Origin: Blastocystis sp. Blastoise
Lineage: Eukaryota > Sar > Bigyra > Opalinata > Blastocystidae
Direction of reading: 5' to 3'
Assembly: GCA_039096225.1 (NCBI GenBank)
Contig: JBBPEB010000025.1
Coordinates: 108,501-172,500 of the forward strand
Length of the DNA stretch: 64,000 bases
Below the pieces are notes generated by a model. The model worked only from the letters and a program-made list of their open reading frames with translations. It had not been told where the DNA came from and made no database searches. The position numbers and the translations under genes are program-made. Of the stretch, positions 36,640 through 56,124 are shown piece by piece (within the stretch, counting starts at the first letter, position 1; every line of letters begins with the position of its first letter).

Positions 36640-37671
36640 ATGCCTTTCACTTTACCTGCTCTTCCTTATGCTAGAAATGCTCTTGAACCTCAAATTTCTG
36701 AAAATACTATCAACTTCCATTATGGCAAACATCATCAAAATTATGTAACATTTTTATTTATATGTATACATAATATGTTTTTAAAATATCATAATAAATT
36801 TTATATATAATTTCTTTTTTTCCATATAATTATGTCAATACTTTAAATACTCTTTTACCTGAAACTGAATCTACTCTTGAAGATCTCATTAAAACCGCTA
36901 CTGGACCTGTATTCAATAATGCTGCTCAAGTTTGGAATCATACTTTCTATTGGAACGTATATATTTATATTAATATTTTATATTTCATATATCTGTATTC
37001 ATTATTTATTCTTTAAATATTCGTTTTTTAAATATTCTAAAATTCATAATCAATTAATATTATTTTTTATTTAGTCTCTTTCTGAAGTTGCTAATCAAAA
37101 ACCTACTGGTGAACTCTTAGAAGCTATTGTTGCTAAATGGGGTTCTTATGAACAATTTATTGAAGCTTTTACTAAAGTAGCTGCTACTCACTTTGGTTCT
37201 GGTTGGGCTTGGCTTGTAAAAGATAAGAATAATGAATTATCTCTTATTAGTACTCATGATGCTGCCAATCCTATTAGAGGTATATTTATATTTATTATAA
37301 TAATTTTGCTATAATAGTGTTTTTTTAAGTTAGTTATTATTATTATTTAAATTTATATATATATTTTATGTTTCTTTTTATAAACATTCTATTCATTTCA
37401 TAAAAATTCTCATTATTATCTATTCTATATCCCATTTACATAAATATTAAATAACTATGTATATTTTTAGATGGTTTCAAGCCTATTCTTTGTTGTGATG
37501 TTTGGGAACATGCTTATTATTTAGATTATCAAAATGCTAGACCTGCTTATTTAAAGAGTATTTATATATGCAAATTTTTATTATTCTTCTATTTTTCTAT
37601 TTATTTAATATATTATAGATTTCTTTGAACGTGCTAATTGGAAATTTGCTCTTGAAAATTATAAATTATAA
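36640..37671 (+). CDS. iron superoxide dismutase (SodB type)
   Basis: The enzyme converts superoxide to hydrogen peroxide and oxygen. Five exons (36640-36744, 36834-36956, 37075-37279, 37471-37557, 37619-37671) give 190 residues, the usual length of bacterial-type Fe-SOD. Motifs: [34 protein letters not shown] (first His ligand), [15 protein letters not shown] (the AQxWNHxFYW form is typical of Fe rather than Mn enzymes), [11 protein letters not shown], and [15 protein letters not shown] (Asp and His ligands). There is no targeting extension, so it is predicted cytosolic. Intron 1 has GT at its left end but no usable AG acceptor (see findings). The other three introns are GT-AG. It lies tail-to-tail with bL12m. 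Confidence 0.95.
36745..36833 (+). other. non-canonical intron in SOD, bounded by an 8-nt direct repeat
   Basis: This 89-nt intron must be removed to join HHQNY to VNTLN, because reading through meets a stop. It has no AG at its right end. The next AG (after 36870) would delete conserved residues and shift the frame. AATTATGT occurs at both edges (36739-36746 and 36828-36835), so the exact boundary is ambiguous over eight positions. In one register it is GT-AT. Confidence 0.75.
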
Positions 37672-38046
37672 ATCAGAAAAATATAGAAATAGAATTCATT
37701 CTACATATGTGTATTAATCTCGCTTAGTTGCTTATTTGTCTTTTTACTTTGTTTAGTTAAATATTTAACTTTTATTACATCTATATTGTTTTTAAAAGAT
37801 AACAAACAATAATATTATAAAGGAAACCCATATTTAGTAATCATATAAAAATAGCATATTATAATTTATCCATGAGAATATAAATAACCTTTTAAAATAT
37901 TCCTTCATATTGATAAAAAAAAACAAAGAAAAAGAAGAGAATAAAAATTTAATATATATATATAAATAAAGAATAATAAAGTAGAAAGAATAAAACAAAA
38001 GTCAACAAGAAAAATAAATCTTATTAAATTTATTTTACTATTGTAT
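37672..38046. other. convergent intergenic spacer
   Basis: Tail-to-tail 3' regions of SOD (+) and bL12m (-). T-rich sequence follows the SOD stop, and A-rich sequence precedes the bL12m stop on the plus strand. No gene seen. Confidence 0.6.
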
Positions 38047-39732
38047 TTAAATAAGTTCAATAGTAGCACCAACAGCTTTTAATTTCTCTACCATAGCCTA
38101 TAAACAAAGAATAATATAGAAAAAGAAGTAAATAAAAGTATTGGAAATATTTTAATTAATAATATATATATATATATATATACATTAGCTTCATCCTTAG
38201 GAACATTCTCTTTTACATTTGAAGGAGCACCTTCAACAAGAGCCTTTGACTATATATATATATATATAATTTATCTATATATATATATTATTATATCTAT
38301 ATATTAATTTATCTATATATATATATATTATTATATCTATATATTAATTTATCTATCTATATATATTAATTTATCTATATATATATATATTATTATATCT
38401 ATATATTAATTTATCTATCTATATATATACTTCTTTAAGACCAAGACCAGTAATACCACGAACTTCTTTAATAACCTAGACATAATTATATAAATAAAGA
38501 ATTAATAAATAAATAGAATATTTAATATATATATATATATATATACTTTAATCTTATCAGCAGCATTGAATTTCACTAATTTAATTGTAAAATTAGTTTT
38601 TTCTACTTTCTTTTCTTCTTTCTTAGGAGTAGCATTAGCACCACCCTATATAAGAAACATAAGAATAATATATATAATAATAAGAATTATTAAAAGTAAA
38701 TTGAATAACAAATAAATCTAATGAAAATAATACATTAGCAGCAGGAGCAGCAGCCATAGGCATAGAAGCAAAATCAGCATTGAAACCAGTCTTCTTCTAT
38801 ATATTTATAATATTTAATATATTTATATTAAATTTATTAAATATAAAATAATATAAAATAAACATAATATATAGTAATAAACATCTTAAATATACCATAA
38901 GGTAATCAAATAATAAACTAGTATCTACCCAATTTAAGCCTAAAATAGTATCAGCAAGGTATATATTAAGATATACTATTATACATATAATAAAAATAAA
39001 AAATAATAATGAAACAAAAAAAAAATAAATAAATGAAATAAAAAATAAAAAAATAAATAAATAAAATATAATAAAAATTAAAAATAAAAAAATAAAAATA
39101 ACAATAAATAAAATGGATATCTTTTTAAGTTCAGGAGTAATAGGAATATTTCCGGCAGCATCTTCAGCTTTTGTTTGAATAGTTACTTTATTTCCTTTAC
39201 CATCATCTACTACTTTATGAGACTCAGTTTCCTATACATATATCATCATATCAGTTTATACTATCAAGAAAACAATACAAAATAAAAAAAAAATATTATT
39301 AAAGAATAAAATAAAATTATAAATATACAGCAACAACTTTAGCTTCAGCTTGTTTCTTATCAGCTCCAGTAGCTTTCTTAATATCTTTAGCTTCTTTCTC
39401 ACGAGCATCAGCTACTTTAGTTTGAGATTTTTTCATTTCTTCACTCATCTATAAATTATTAAAAAAATATAGTTCTTTTTTATACCTTAGCTTTCTGTTC
39501 ATTTTTAGTCTTCTTGGCAGCTTCACTCTACAGACATATTAGATAGAATCAAATAAATAAATATAAATAAATATAAAAAAAATAGACATACAGCTTCCTT
39601 AGATTCAACAGAGAAGGAACGAATTTGAGAAAGACTATTCATATTGAGAATGACAGGTCTAGACATAATATTGACCGAAGAAGCCATAACAGCTGATCGT
39701 TTTAATCCAGCAACAAGAACCCTAGAAAACAT
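38047..39732 (-). CDS. mitochondrial large-subunit ribosomal protein bL12m (L7/L12)
   Basis: bL12 forms the ribosome stalk that recruits translation factors. The gene has about nine short exons. The N-terminus MFSRVLVAGLKRSAVMASS and RPVILNMNSLSQIRSFS is a basic, Ser-rich mitochondrial presequence. A Lys/Ala/Glu-rich segment follows (MKKSQTKVADAREKEAKDI), unusually long for the family. Then come the dimerisation helix (PELKKLADTILGLNWVD), an Ala/Pro hinge (MPMAAAPAAN) and the C-terminal domain (KTNFTIKLVKFNAADKIK, VIKEVRGITGLGLKE, KALVEGAPSNVKENV, MVEKLKAVGATIELI), all diagnostic. Its presence implies a translating mitochondrion. Intron 38959-39120 is AT-AC, and the others checked are GT-AG. 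Confidence 0.93.
38262..38428. repeat. intron built of interspersed (TA)n and TTTATCTA units in bL12m
   Basis: Several copies of TTATTATATCTATATATTAATTTATCTATC-type units form an array inside a bL12m intron between two short exons. Confidence 0.8.
38959..39120 (-). other. AT-AC intron, U12-type, in bL12m
   Basis: On the minus strand the exon ends at ELKK before ATATCCATTT. The intron ends TATCTTAATATATAC, and the next exon starts LADTILGLNW in phase 0. ATATCC is the U12 donor core and TCTTAA about ten bases before the AC end resembles the U12 branch site. A GT-AG alternative would insert a dozen foreign residues in a conserved helix. Confidence 0.75.
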
Positions 39733-40559
39733 TATCTATAATCTACAAACTAATTTAGGATAGGCAAGGAGAACCTTAGGACTTATAAATGTAAACTCAC
39801 CTCAGAAAGATGAATTAATTCCAAGAAACTATAGGTCTCGCGGTTAATTTACAAAATAACCGACTTTTCCTATGATTCCCGTTCTCCTCTTTTTCTCTTT
39901 TTTTATATTATAAAGAATACATTATTATTCTTGAAATATTCTATGTATTCTCTATTTTGATAATTCCCAATATTTGAAGATGCATACGAAATCTTTTAGA
40001 TCTCAGTTTAAAAAGATATCTCTTTTTTCAATTCCATAATACTGTATTATTTGAACTTCTGGCTATAAATAAATAATAAAAAAATAAGATACGCTTGAAT
40101 AATATATTAATATCTAATGTATACTTGTAACAAAACTAATGAATATTGAAATTCAAATAAAACCACAAATAGAAACATTTTATATGTTCAACATCACAAA
40201 AAAGCAAAAAGAAATTAATAAAAGATATTAGAATTAAAATGAATATATATATATATAAAAGTGAAATAATCGTTGCTAATAGAGCAATAATGAATAAATG
40301 AAAAAGAATATGTATATAGACAGAATAAAAGAAAACCGAAAAAAAAGAAAAAAGATAAAAAAAAGAGTAAGAATTAAGAATATACAATTGTATATCAAAT
40401 AATATCGATAGAATTATATATGTTTCTTTCAACGATATATACATATATAAAAGAGAAAAATAAAATTTTAAGATTCAAGAATAGATGATAAGAAATATAA
40501 TACGAATAGATTTCTAATAGAACATTAAAAAAAAATATATATATGTGACTAACAATAAA
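39733..40559. other. intergenic spacer between two minus-strand genes
   Basis: The spacer holds the bL12m upstream region (right of 39732) and the 3' region of the Asn-rich protein gene. A 102-codon hydrophobic ORF on the minus strand (40136-40444) is Ile/Phe/Tyr-rich with no domain and is best explained by AT bias. Confidence 0.55.
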
Positions 40560-45404
<4,845 letters not shown>

Positions 45405-45850
45405 ATATATATAACATGTAAATATGACTTAATATATATAAATTAATCGAGACTCAATAGATCAAACGTAAAAACAACGTGTAGTTATTTGAATTTTATT
45501 GTTTTCTTGTAACTTACTCTTTCAATTCTTGAAAGACTCGGTTTTCTTCATGTTTATTTCCGAAAAACCTCCTAGAATCTCATTTTTCCCAGAATAAAAA
45601 ATCTGATTTATCGACTGAAAATCACTTGCAATTTTTCAGTTCTTTTAACTTTTTCTTGTTTTTGATTTTCTTGATTCATTGATTTTAACATTTATCTATA
45701 TTTTATACGTATGAATATACTCTATAAAATTCTAATTACACAATTTTCGTTCGAAACATGATATTTATTTATATATAACTGCATTGTTTTTTTCCATTTC
45801 TTTTGTTTTTTTTTATTTTTCCTGGAATATATTTTTCTAAAATATATAGA
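45405..45850. other. divergent intergenic region
   Basis: This region lies between the start of the Asn-rich gene (-) and CBP20 (+), so it likely contains both promoters. Its T-rich right end runs into ATATATAGA directly before the CBP20 start. That could be a leader intron acceptor, but it cannot be shown. Confidence 0.55.
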
Positions 45851-46806
45851 ATGGCTTCGTTATATGAATTACCTGTGAAAAAAACGCCACATTTCTATAA
45901 TGATTTTTTTAATTCCTTTGAAGACCAAATGGAAGCTGTTAAAAAAGCAAGTACTGTATATGTGGGAAATCTCTCTTTCAAGACTAAAGAGCAACAAATC
46001 TTCTTTTACTTTTCAACCGTTGGTTCCATTAAGAAGATTATTATGGGTTTAGATCGTCTTCAGAAAACACCTTGTGGATTTTGTTTTGTTGTGTATATAT
46101 TATATATAATTTCTGTAGAAAGTCTTAGATTATTTTTATTTCATATTTCATATTGTTTTATTGTATTTTAGTTATAATTCAAGTGATGAAGCTCAGAAAG
46201 CTGCTGATTATTTGGATAATACATTATTGGATAATAGAACTATTAAAGTAGAAAGAGATTGGGGATTCAGTGAAGGCCGTCAATATGGTAGATCAAAATC
46301 TGGAATGCAAGTATATATATATATATAGTATTATCATATAAAATTATTGTAAATACATTATTTTATTATTGATATACATATTTACGTTACTGTTATTTAT
46401 ATGTTTATTTTAATATTTTAAATTATTCTCTTTATATTTCTCTTTATATATCCAATTAATATTCTATTCTATCTTATAACTCTTTTTATATACATATATA
46501 TATATGTATATATATTGATTTAGAGTAAATAATTATTTATAGTTTTATTCACTATATACTATCTTATACTCTCTATAGAAGAGAGATTATTACCGTACGT
46601 ATGAAGACCCTGACCGTGGATCTATGAATACTCTTCCGAATGAAGAAAGAAGAAATCCATTTAATAATTATAATCGTAATAATAATCGTAATTATAATCG
46701 AAATAACAGATATCCAAGATATGATAATTATGGAGATCGTAATTTTAATAATAATAAACGTAGATATGAAGATAATTATGATAATCAAAGAAGATCACGA
46801 TATTAA
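45851..46806 (+). CDS. nuclear cap-binding protein subunit 2 (CBP20)
   Basis: CBP20 binds the 7-methylguanosine cap of nuclear RNA together with CBP80. Three exons (45851-46092, 46172-46310, 46579-46806) sum to 609 nt and 202 residues, exactly in frame. The single RRM has RNP2 VYVGNLSF and RNP1 GFCFVVY, and the flanking sequence is diagnostic: YELPVKKTPHFYNDF-type start, KTKEQQIFFYFSTVGSIKKI, MGLDRLQKTPCGFCFV, and a C-terminal DWGFSEGRQYGRSKSG. The cap-contact residues (aromatics near the start and the RQYGRSKSG loop) are in place. The tail is Arg/Asn/Tyr-rich (NNYNRNNNRNYNRN), longer than in animals. Introns are AT-rich GT-AG. It sits divergently from the Asn-rich gene. Confidence 0.96.
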
Positions 46807-47173
46807 CTTTATTTAACTATTTGCTTTTCGGTTCAATTGTTTTTCACTTTTCTTTTTTAGAATTCAATTCTGGCTTGTATATATTTTTCTTAGGATATTT
46901 AGTTACTTTTAATATGAATACTATCAACTATAATATCTAATAAAGTGATTCATTTGCTTTCTACAATAACTATGACAATATATAATATATACAGTTGCTT
47001 AAATACTTAATATTTCTGAATTTAAAAACTCATTATTCTTAAAACACAATTATCATTTTTTTTTTGACAGAAACTTTCCCTAGTAATAAATTGAAGACAA
47101 TCTTGTTTTATTTTTTTTTTTGAATAGTTTATACTTTATTATCTATTTTAAAATTAAAGCATTAAAACAAGAA
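46807..47173. other. intergenic spacer
   Basis: A 367-base spacer with a poly-T stretch at 47050-47120. I start the HDAC gene at the ATG at 47174. No other feature seen. Confidence 0.6.
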
Positions 47174-49099
47174 ATGACTAAGAATAAGGAAGGAGAAAAC
47201 CAATATATACTTCATAAACTCTTGAGAGCCGGAGACATCAAGGGCTTTGAAGAAGAAATAATCAAGAATGAAAACAATACCTATAATCCTTATGTAAATT
47301 CATATAAAATAATATATAATATATTGTGTTTAGGGAAGTTCTGTTGATATCAATGATATGGATAATCTTGGATTATCACCTATGCATTTGTCTATCATGC
47401 TCTGCAATCTTGAAGCTCTTAAGATATGCATCAATCATGATGCAAATAAAACTCTTCATGTATTTTTTCATTAAATGATATCTTTATGATTTATTTATTT
47501 ATATTCAGTGTGAGCGTATGCCGCCACTTCATCTCCTATGTCATTCTTTAAGCATTTCAAAAGAATATGATTCAACATTTGCAAAAGAAGCATTTAGTTT
47601 ACTTTATACAGATAACGGAATTAATTTTTATGTTGATAAATTAGGAAGAACTGTATATCACTTAGCTGCAGCTTATGGATTAGTAGATATACTTGAATTA
47701 TGCTTTGAAAAAGAACCTGAATCCGTCAATATTGAGGATAATGAAGGGAATAATCCACTTCATTACGCAGCTAAATTGTATATATACATATATTATGTGC
47801 TTATTCGTAATACTTTATATCTTATTCACTATATTATTATCAATATAAATTTTATATAAATATATTATTTTTTATAGTGACCAAGTTGAATCTGGCCAAT
47901 ACTTGCTATCTATAAGTTCTGATCTAATATTAAAAACGAATAAATACCTTCAAAGTCCTCTTCATATGGCTCTTTATAATGATTCTACAACTGTATATAC
48001 ATTATTGATGAAGAATAAGGTACCTTCTCCCCCTTTACATGAAAAGGATATTTATGGTCATTCCCCCGTGGAAATATGGAAGGAAATAATTGATAAAAAG
48101 AGACAAAATGGTATATATATGGATTTATATTATTTATTTGATTATACTATTTTATACATATAGTATAGTTTATATATCTAGTATATTTTATTTATTTTTT
48201 TGTAATATTTGTTATATATATATATATATATATAGGAGGAAGGGAATTTCCTCATACTCAATCGCATCTTGGTATCTTTGTATCTAACGGCAATTATGAT
48301 CACGTGACATGCAAAGAACCTATTTGTAATCAAGTATATATATAGGTTTTTATTTGTTTTATTATTATTATTATTATTATATAGGCTGAATTGCCTCCCC
48401 CTGAGAATCCAGACCGTCTTCGTGTTTTATTAGAATATTCCCACGGGGGAAGTCTCTTACATGAGTATATTCGTACTCATAGTACTATAGAATTCGAAGA
48501 ACAGGAAATCGATATTCCCTCTTTACTGCGTGTTCATGATATTAATTATATTATGAAAGTCATGAAACTATCTAAATCACTTACTAATGTATATATATAT
48601 ATTATTCTTATAATGGATATTCTATATATATATATATATAACTATATATATAACCCTATAGACTCCTTCTACATTAACAACTCCATTAGATGGTGACACT
48701 CCTATAAGCGCGGGAACATTCAGCGCGGGAAGAAAGGCATGTAAATGTATATGTACCGCCATTGATACTCTTATGAAGGAAGACTCTGTATATATATAAT
48801 TATTTTTTTTGATAATAATAATTATTTTGATAATATATATATATGTATATATATATTTATAGAATTGCCATAATGCATTTGTGTGCGTGCGTCCCCCAGG
48901 ACATCACGTGGGGGTCTCAGGAGCCGTTGACAATGAGAACGTAAAGGGGGTTTCAAACGGCTTCTGTTTATTTAATAACGTTTGTGTTGCTGCTGCTTAT
49001 GCTCGGTATATATATATATATCTATATATATATATAGTTATTTATTACTTTTTCTATTACTATATAATAAATTTTATTTTTTATTTTGTTCTCTCTCTT

Positions 49100-49190
<91 letters not shown>

Positions 49191-50428
49191 ACTTAATAAA
49201 ACTACTCTATAGTAACATGTATCCCTCTCTGACGCGTATCGCCATTTTAGATATCGATATCCATCACGGGAACGGCACACAGGAGATCGTGGAAGCTTTA
49301 GTCCCTACCCTTCACGCACAAACACTCTCTCTCTTCAACTCTACTCTCACGTATATATATATATATATATACTATTTATGTTCTCTATATTATACATATA
49401 TACTTCCATTTTATATCAGTAATTCATCTATTCAATAATAATATATATATATATAGATCTTCTACATATGTATATAAGCCTTGGAAGGATATAAATGATG
49501 GTAGTAATACATTCTTTGCCTCTGTACAGGGCTATGGACCACTAGAGGGTAATACTAGGTTCTATCCTGGAAGTGGTAAGACTGAAGATGTACATATAAA
49601 TACAGATAATGTACAATTTGGATCATCTATGCAATTCTCTGTATATAGGATCCCTCCTCTTATTCTTATTCTTATTCTTATTGCTATTCTTATTGTTATT
49701 CTTATTGCTATTCTTATTGTTATTCTTATTGTTATTCTTATTGTTATTGTTATTGTTATTGTTATTGTTATTGCTATTCTTATTGCTATTCTTATTGTTA
49801 TTGTTATTGTTATTGTTATTGTTATTGTTATTGTTATTCTTATTGTTATTCTTATTGCTATTCTTATTGTTATTGTTATTGTTATTGTTATTGTTATTGC
49901 TATTGCTATTCTTATTCTTATTGTTATTGTTATTGTTATTGTTATTGTTATTGTTATTGTTATTGTTATTGTTATTCTTATTCTTATTCTTATTCTCTTC
50001 TATATATATTATATTTATTTATAATGATTCTAGCTATATATATATATATATAGACTCCTACAATTATTAATGTCGGTATTCCAAAAATAAAACATTCGAA
50101 TGGATATCCTTGGAGAGAGGCTTGGAGAGAACATGTATTCCCGCGGTTATTGGACTTTAAACCAGATCTCATTTTTGTATCTGCAGGTTTTGATGGTCAT
50201 TCACGAGATTCACTTAACCGTGGTTATGGAGCATTAAATGAAGAAGATTATAGTTATATCATTCGAGAAATCATTAAGATTGCGAATACTGTCTGTCCAG
50301 CTCACGTGATTAGTGTTCTTGAAGGGGGATATAGTATTGAAGGAGCAGGTGCTGGACCACTTGCACAAAGTGTACAATCTTATGTATATATATATATTAT
50401 TTTTAAATTAAATATTAACCATTTTTGA

Positions 50429-50459
<31 letters not shown>

Positions 50460-50465
50460 TCTCAG

Positions 50466-50497
<32 letters not shown>

Positions 50498-51341
50498 TAT
50501 TATTATTATTATTATATAGGTTGAGACTATGACTCAATGTTTTTATGAAGAATGTAATCCTATGGACTGGAAAATACAAGTATATATATATATATATATA
50601 TAATCTATTCATATATAGTCTGAATTTGAAAAGAAGGAATATGATGCTTTATTTACTAAAGTATATATTATTATTATATGTATTATATTTATTTCAACAT
50701 ACATATATACATGTATATATATATTTATAATATTAAAATGATTATAGAAACAATTGAGTTCTTCTTCTATGCCTACTCAAATAACCGTGAATAACACGTC
50801 ATTGAATGTATCTAAATATGTAGAAGCAAAGAATGAAGTAAAGAATGAAGATGATATATTAAAACAAGTATTAAATCAAGAAGAAGAAGAAAGCGAACCT
50901 GAATGTATATATAGTGAAGAAGAAGAAGAAGAAGAAGAAGAAGAAAGAATGAAACATGATGAAGAAGATGAAGAAGAAGATGAAGAAGAAGATAATAATA
51001 ATATAGATATAGATATAGATAAAGAAAATATTCATAAAGTTACAGAACAATTCGGTCTTTCTTCATCATCTTTTAAGAGTGATACTATTATTAACAAAGA
51101 AGAAGATGATGATGATGATGATGATGATGATGAAGATGACGATATGAATATAGAAGAAGATGAAGAAGAAGAAGAAGAAGAAGAATTACCTGAAGTAGAA
51201 GAAGGAGAAGCTGATAAATTATATAATCCATTAATTGAAACTGAAAATCATACCGTTATTTCAGAAGAACAACGTATTCAGGAACAACAAAATATCAACT
51301 CTATTGCAGGACGTGCTATGAGAAAACGTAAAGTGATTGAT

Positions 51342-51372
<31 letters not shown>

Positions 51373-51505
51373 TGAATATAATATCTGAATATACATAAAT
51401 ACAACATATATTATTTATATATATATCCAGGTTGCTTTAGATGAACAATTGAAGAAAGAAGAAGAAGAAATGAAAAGAAAACGATTACAAAAACAAGAGG
51501 AATAA
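47174..51505 (+). CDS. ankyrin-repeat histone deacetylase fusion (class II-like) with acidic tail
   Basis: This is a Zn-dependent deacetylase of histones or other lysine-acetylated proteins, with an N-terminal ankyrin array. I start at ATG 47174 (MTKNKEGENQYILHKLLRAG). Ankyrin-like units follow, e.g. DNLGLSPMHLSIMLCN, MPPLHLLCHSL, LGRTVYHLAAAYGLVDILEL, EGNNPLHYAAK and YLQSPLHMALYN (47340-48080). The deacetylase domain covers about 48390-50390 with all expected sites: the HH pair in RPPGHHVGVSG, DIDIHHGNGTQ (zinc Asp and His), SAGFDGHSRDS (zinc Asp) and EGGYSIEG (catalytic Tyr). A long Glu/Asp-rich region follows (50900-51200), then MRKRKVIDY and a Lys/Glu-rich end at TAA 51503-51505. Exons are many and introns AT-only. 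Ankyrin-HDAC fusions are known in some protist groups, which I recall only in general. Confidence 0.92.
49641..50052 (+). other. intron made of variant (TTATTG/TTATTC) hexamers in the HDAC gene
   Basis: The intron runs from GTATATAGG to ATATATAG between exons ending MQFS and starting TPTIINVGIPK. About 330 bases are hexamers TTATTC, TTATTG and GCTATT in a non-random order. It contains G and C, unlike other introns in the window. The Leu/Ile/Val-rich open frames are artefacts. Confidence 0.85.
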
Positions 51506-52079
51506 CATTCTGTTTTAAATATTTTTCTTCTTATACTATATATATAGATCTTTATTTTTATATTCAATATACAAAAAACATTTATATTGCTTTCGTAGAT
51601 ATATCTAGACATAGTAATTATTTGCTAGTCACATTTTATTACTGTTAAAACAAAAAAAGTTTCTTTGCAGCGTTTTGTTCAAATTACGATAATTAGTTTT
51701 TCTTCAATAAAATTCAATATTTATATGAGTCTATTATGCTTTTTATATAAAATACGTTGAATATTGATTAAACTATGAACTATTCTTTAGAATAAAGTTC
51801 ATTTCCTATTGTGTTGATTGACATGATTTTCATAGTAACCCGTTCATCCAATTACATTATTAATTCGAAAAAAGGTGTTGTTTATTTGATGAACAGTATT
51901 TGACACAGTACTGTCGAATTATGACACGGATATATTATTTTGCTGGTTTTTTATTGAGTTTATTCTTTAAATTTATTTTAAATCAGAAATATATTTGGTT
52001 CATCCTTTTTATCTAGTCTGTCTTCTTTCTTTTTCGATTATTCTCATTTATTTCCTAATTAGAATAAAATAAATTTAAT
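51506..52079. other. intergenic spacer
   Basis: The spacer lies between the HDAC stop and the NT5DC start. It contains TTTTTATCTAGTCTG about 65 bases before the NT5DC start. A similar TTTTTATCTAGACT occurs upstream of the His-rich microgene at 34779. I cannot say whether it is a promoter element. Confidence 0.5.
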
Positions 52080-54740
<2,661 letters not shown>

Positions 54741-56124
54741 TGTATAGATATTATTTTTTATTCTTTTTCTATGGAGTTTTTCTTCTTTTTATTTACATTC
54801 ATCTTCATCTGTTTTTAATATTCTATGTCATTGTTTTCATAGATATTGTTATATTTTGTTATCTCTTCATATTTAATTAGAAAAATGTATTTATATAAAG
54901 CAATTGAAAAATAAACATGAAATATATTTTCATCGAGTATTTGATTATGCCTATAATAGTGTGACCCTTAAACATGTGTATATTTATAAAAAATAAAACC
55001 CCTACAAAATTCTTCTTATGCTAAAAATAAATATTCTAACTCATTTGAGTAAAAATTCATTTGCTTTTGCTGTTAATCATATATTTTTGATCATTACTTA
55101 GTATATTTTGAGATCTTTATAAAAACTATTCATTTTTCACTAAAATAATAGAAAAACAAGATTCCTTTTTCTTATAAAAAGATTTACATATTTGATAGAG
55201 TTCGTCATAGATTACAACTACTTTTCTCAAAAGGACAAGAACAATTCTTTCAAGAGATTATTATGATTTATTCTCTGTATTGAACATGAGACTGTCTATT
55301 CTGTTTTTATATACCAGTAAACTATGAATACATGAAATGAATAAAATATTAGCATTTCTACTAATAAATGAAATCAAATATTCTAGTCAGCAGTCTATTT
55401 AATGCATTAACCACTTTCATTCAACGTAAATGCCAGTACATAGCTGTGCAAATCATTATGAGAAGTATATCCTATCTGTCTCATTAAATGATGGTCGACA
55501 TTTCATTTCGTTTTTTATAGATATTTTATTCTAATTCCTAATTGAATCTAGTTTAGATTAGATAAATATAGGCTCTATATAATTAGATATAGCCATAACT
55601 ATTAAAAGATTTTTTTTTAGTAGACAATAAAAGGAAAAGAATGATTTTTCTTTGTTTTTCGAGAAAGTAGGTATACAAAAGATTATATACTTGCAAGCCA
55701 CGCCTTTTTGCGTGAAAATAGAATCTTAGTAGTCTATTTAGTAAGGTGACACACCACGCGGTTCATGACACTTCTTTATATAAAAACAAGAAATCTATAA
55801 ATAAGTGGTTGCTAAAAAAAATGTCAGATTATCATGCTGCACATAATATCAAAGCGATCCTTTTGGTATTCTTCTGAAAAAGAGAAACTCGTCGATTTCT
55901 TGCTTAAGTATTGCTTTATTTGATTGGCTCTTTTTCCTACTTTTTAAGGGAACTGATTGGATAGATAAATGGAAAAACTAAAAAATGACATCAACCCTGG
56001 TCGCTATTTTCTTACGAACTCGCAATAATTGCCTAAAAGGAAATTTATGGCTTTACATGACCTGAGGGTAAATATTTGATTTTTATCTTCTTATTACTTT
56101 TTTATAATCATAACTTCCTTTTGA
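54741..56124. other. intergenic spacer
   Basis: A 1.4-kb spacer. Bases about 55695-55770 are GC-richer, with GCAAGCCACGCC, TTTGCGTG and CACCACGCGG, and look like a candidate regulatory or promoter segment for the giant surface protein. I see no coding exon or tRNA. The stretch right after 55990 could be leader sequence. Confidence 0.5.

Noticed and set aside
40136-40444. Hydrophobic 102-codon minus-strand ORF
   Set aside because: It has no domain, is rich in Ile, Phe and Tyr as expected from AT bias, and lies in the 3' region of the Asn-rich gene.
49609-50070. Long Leu/Ile/Val-rich ORFs in two frames
   Set aside because: They are reading frames of a hexamer repeat within an HDAC intron. HDAC exons on both sides join in frame without them.
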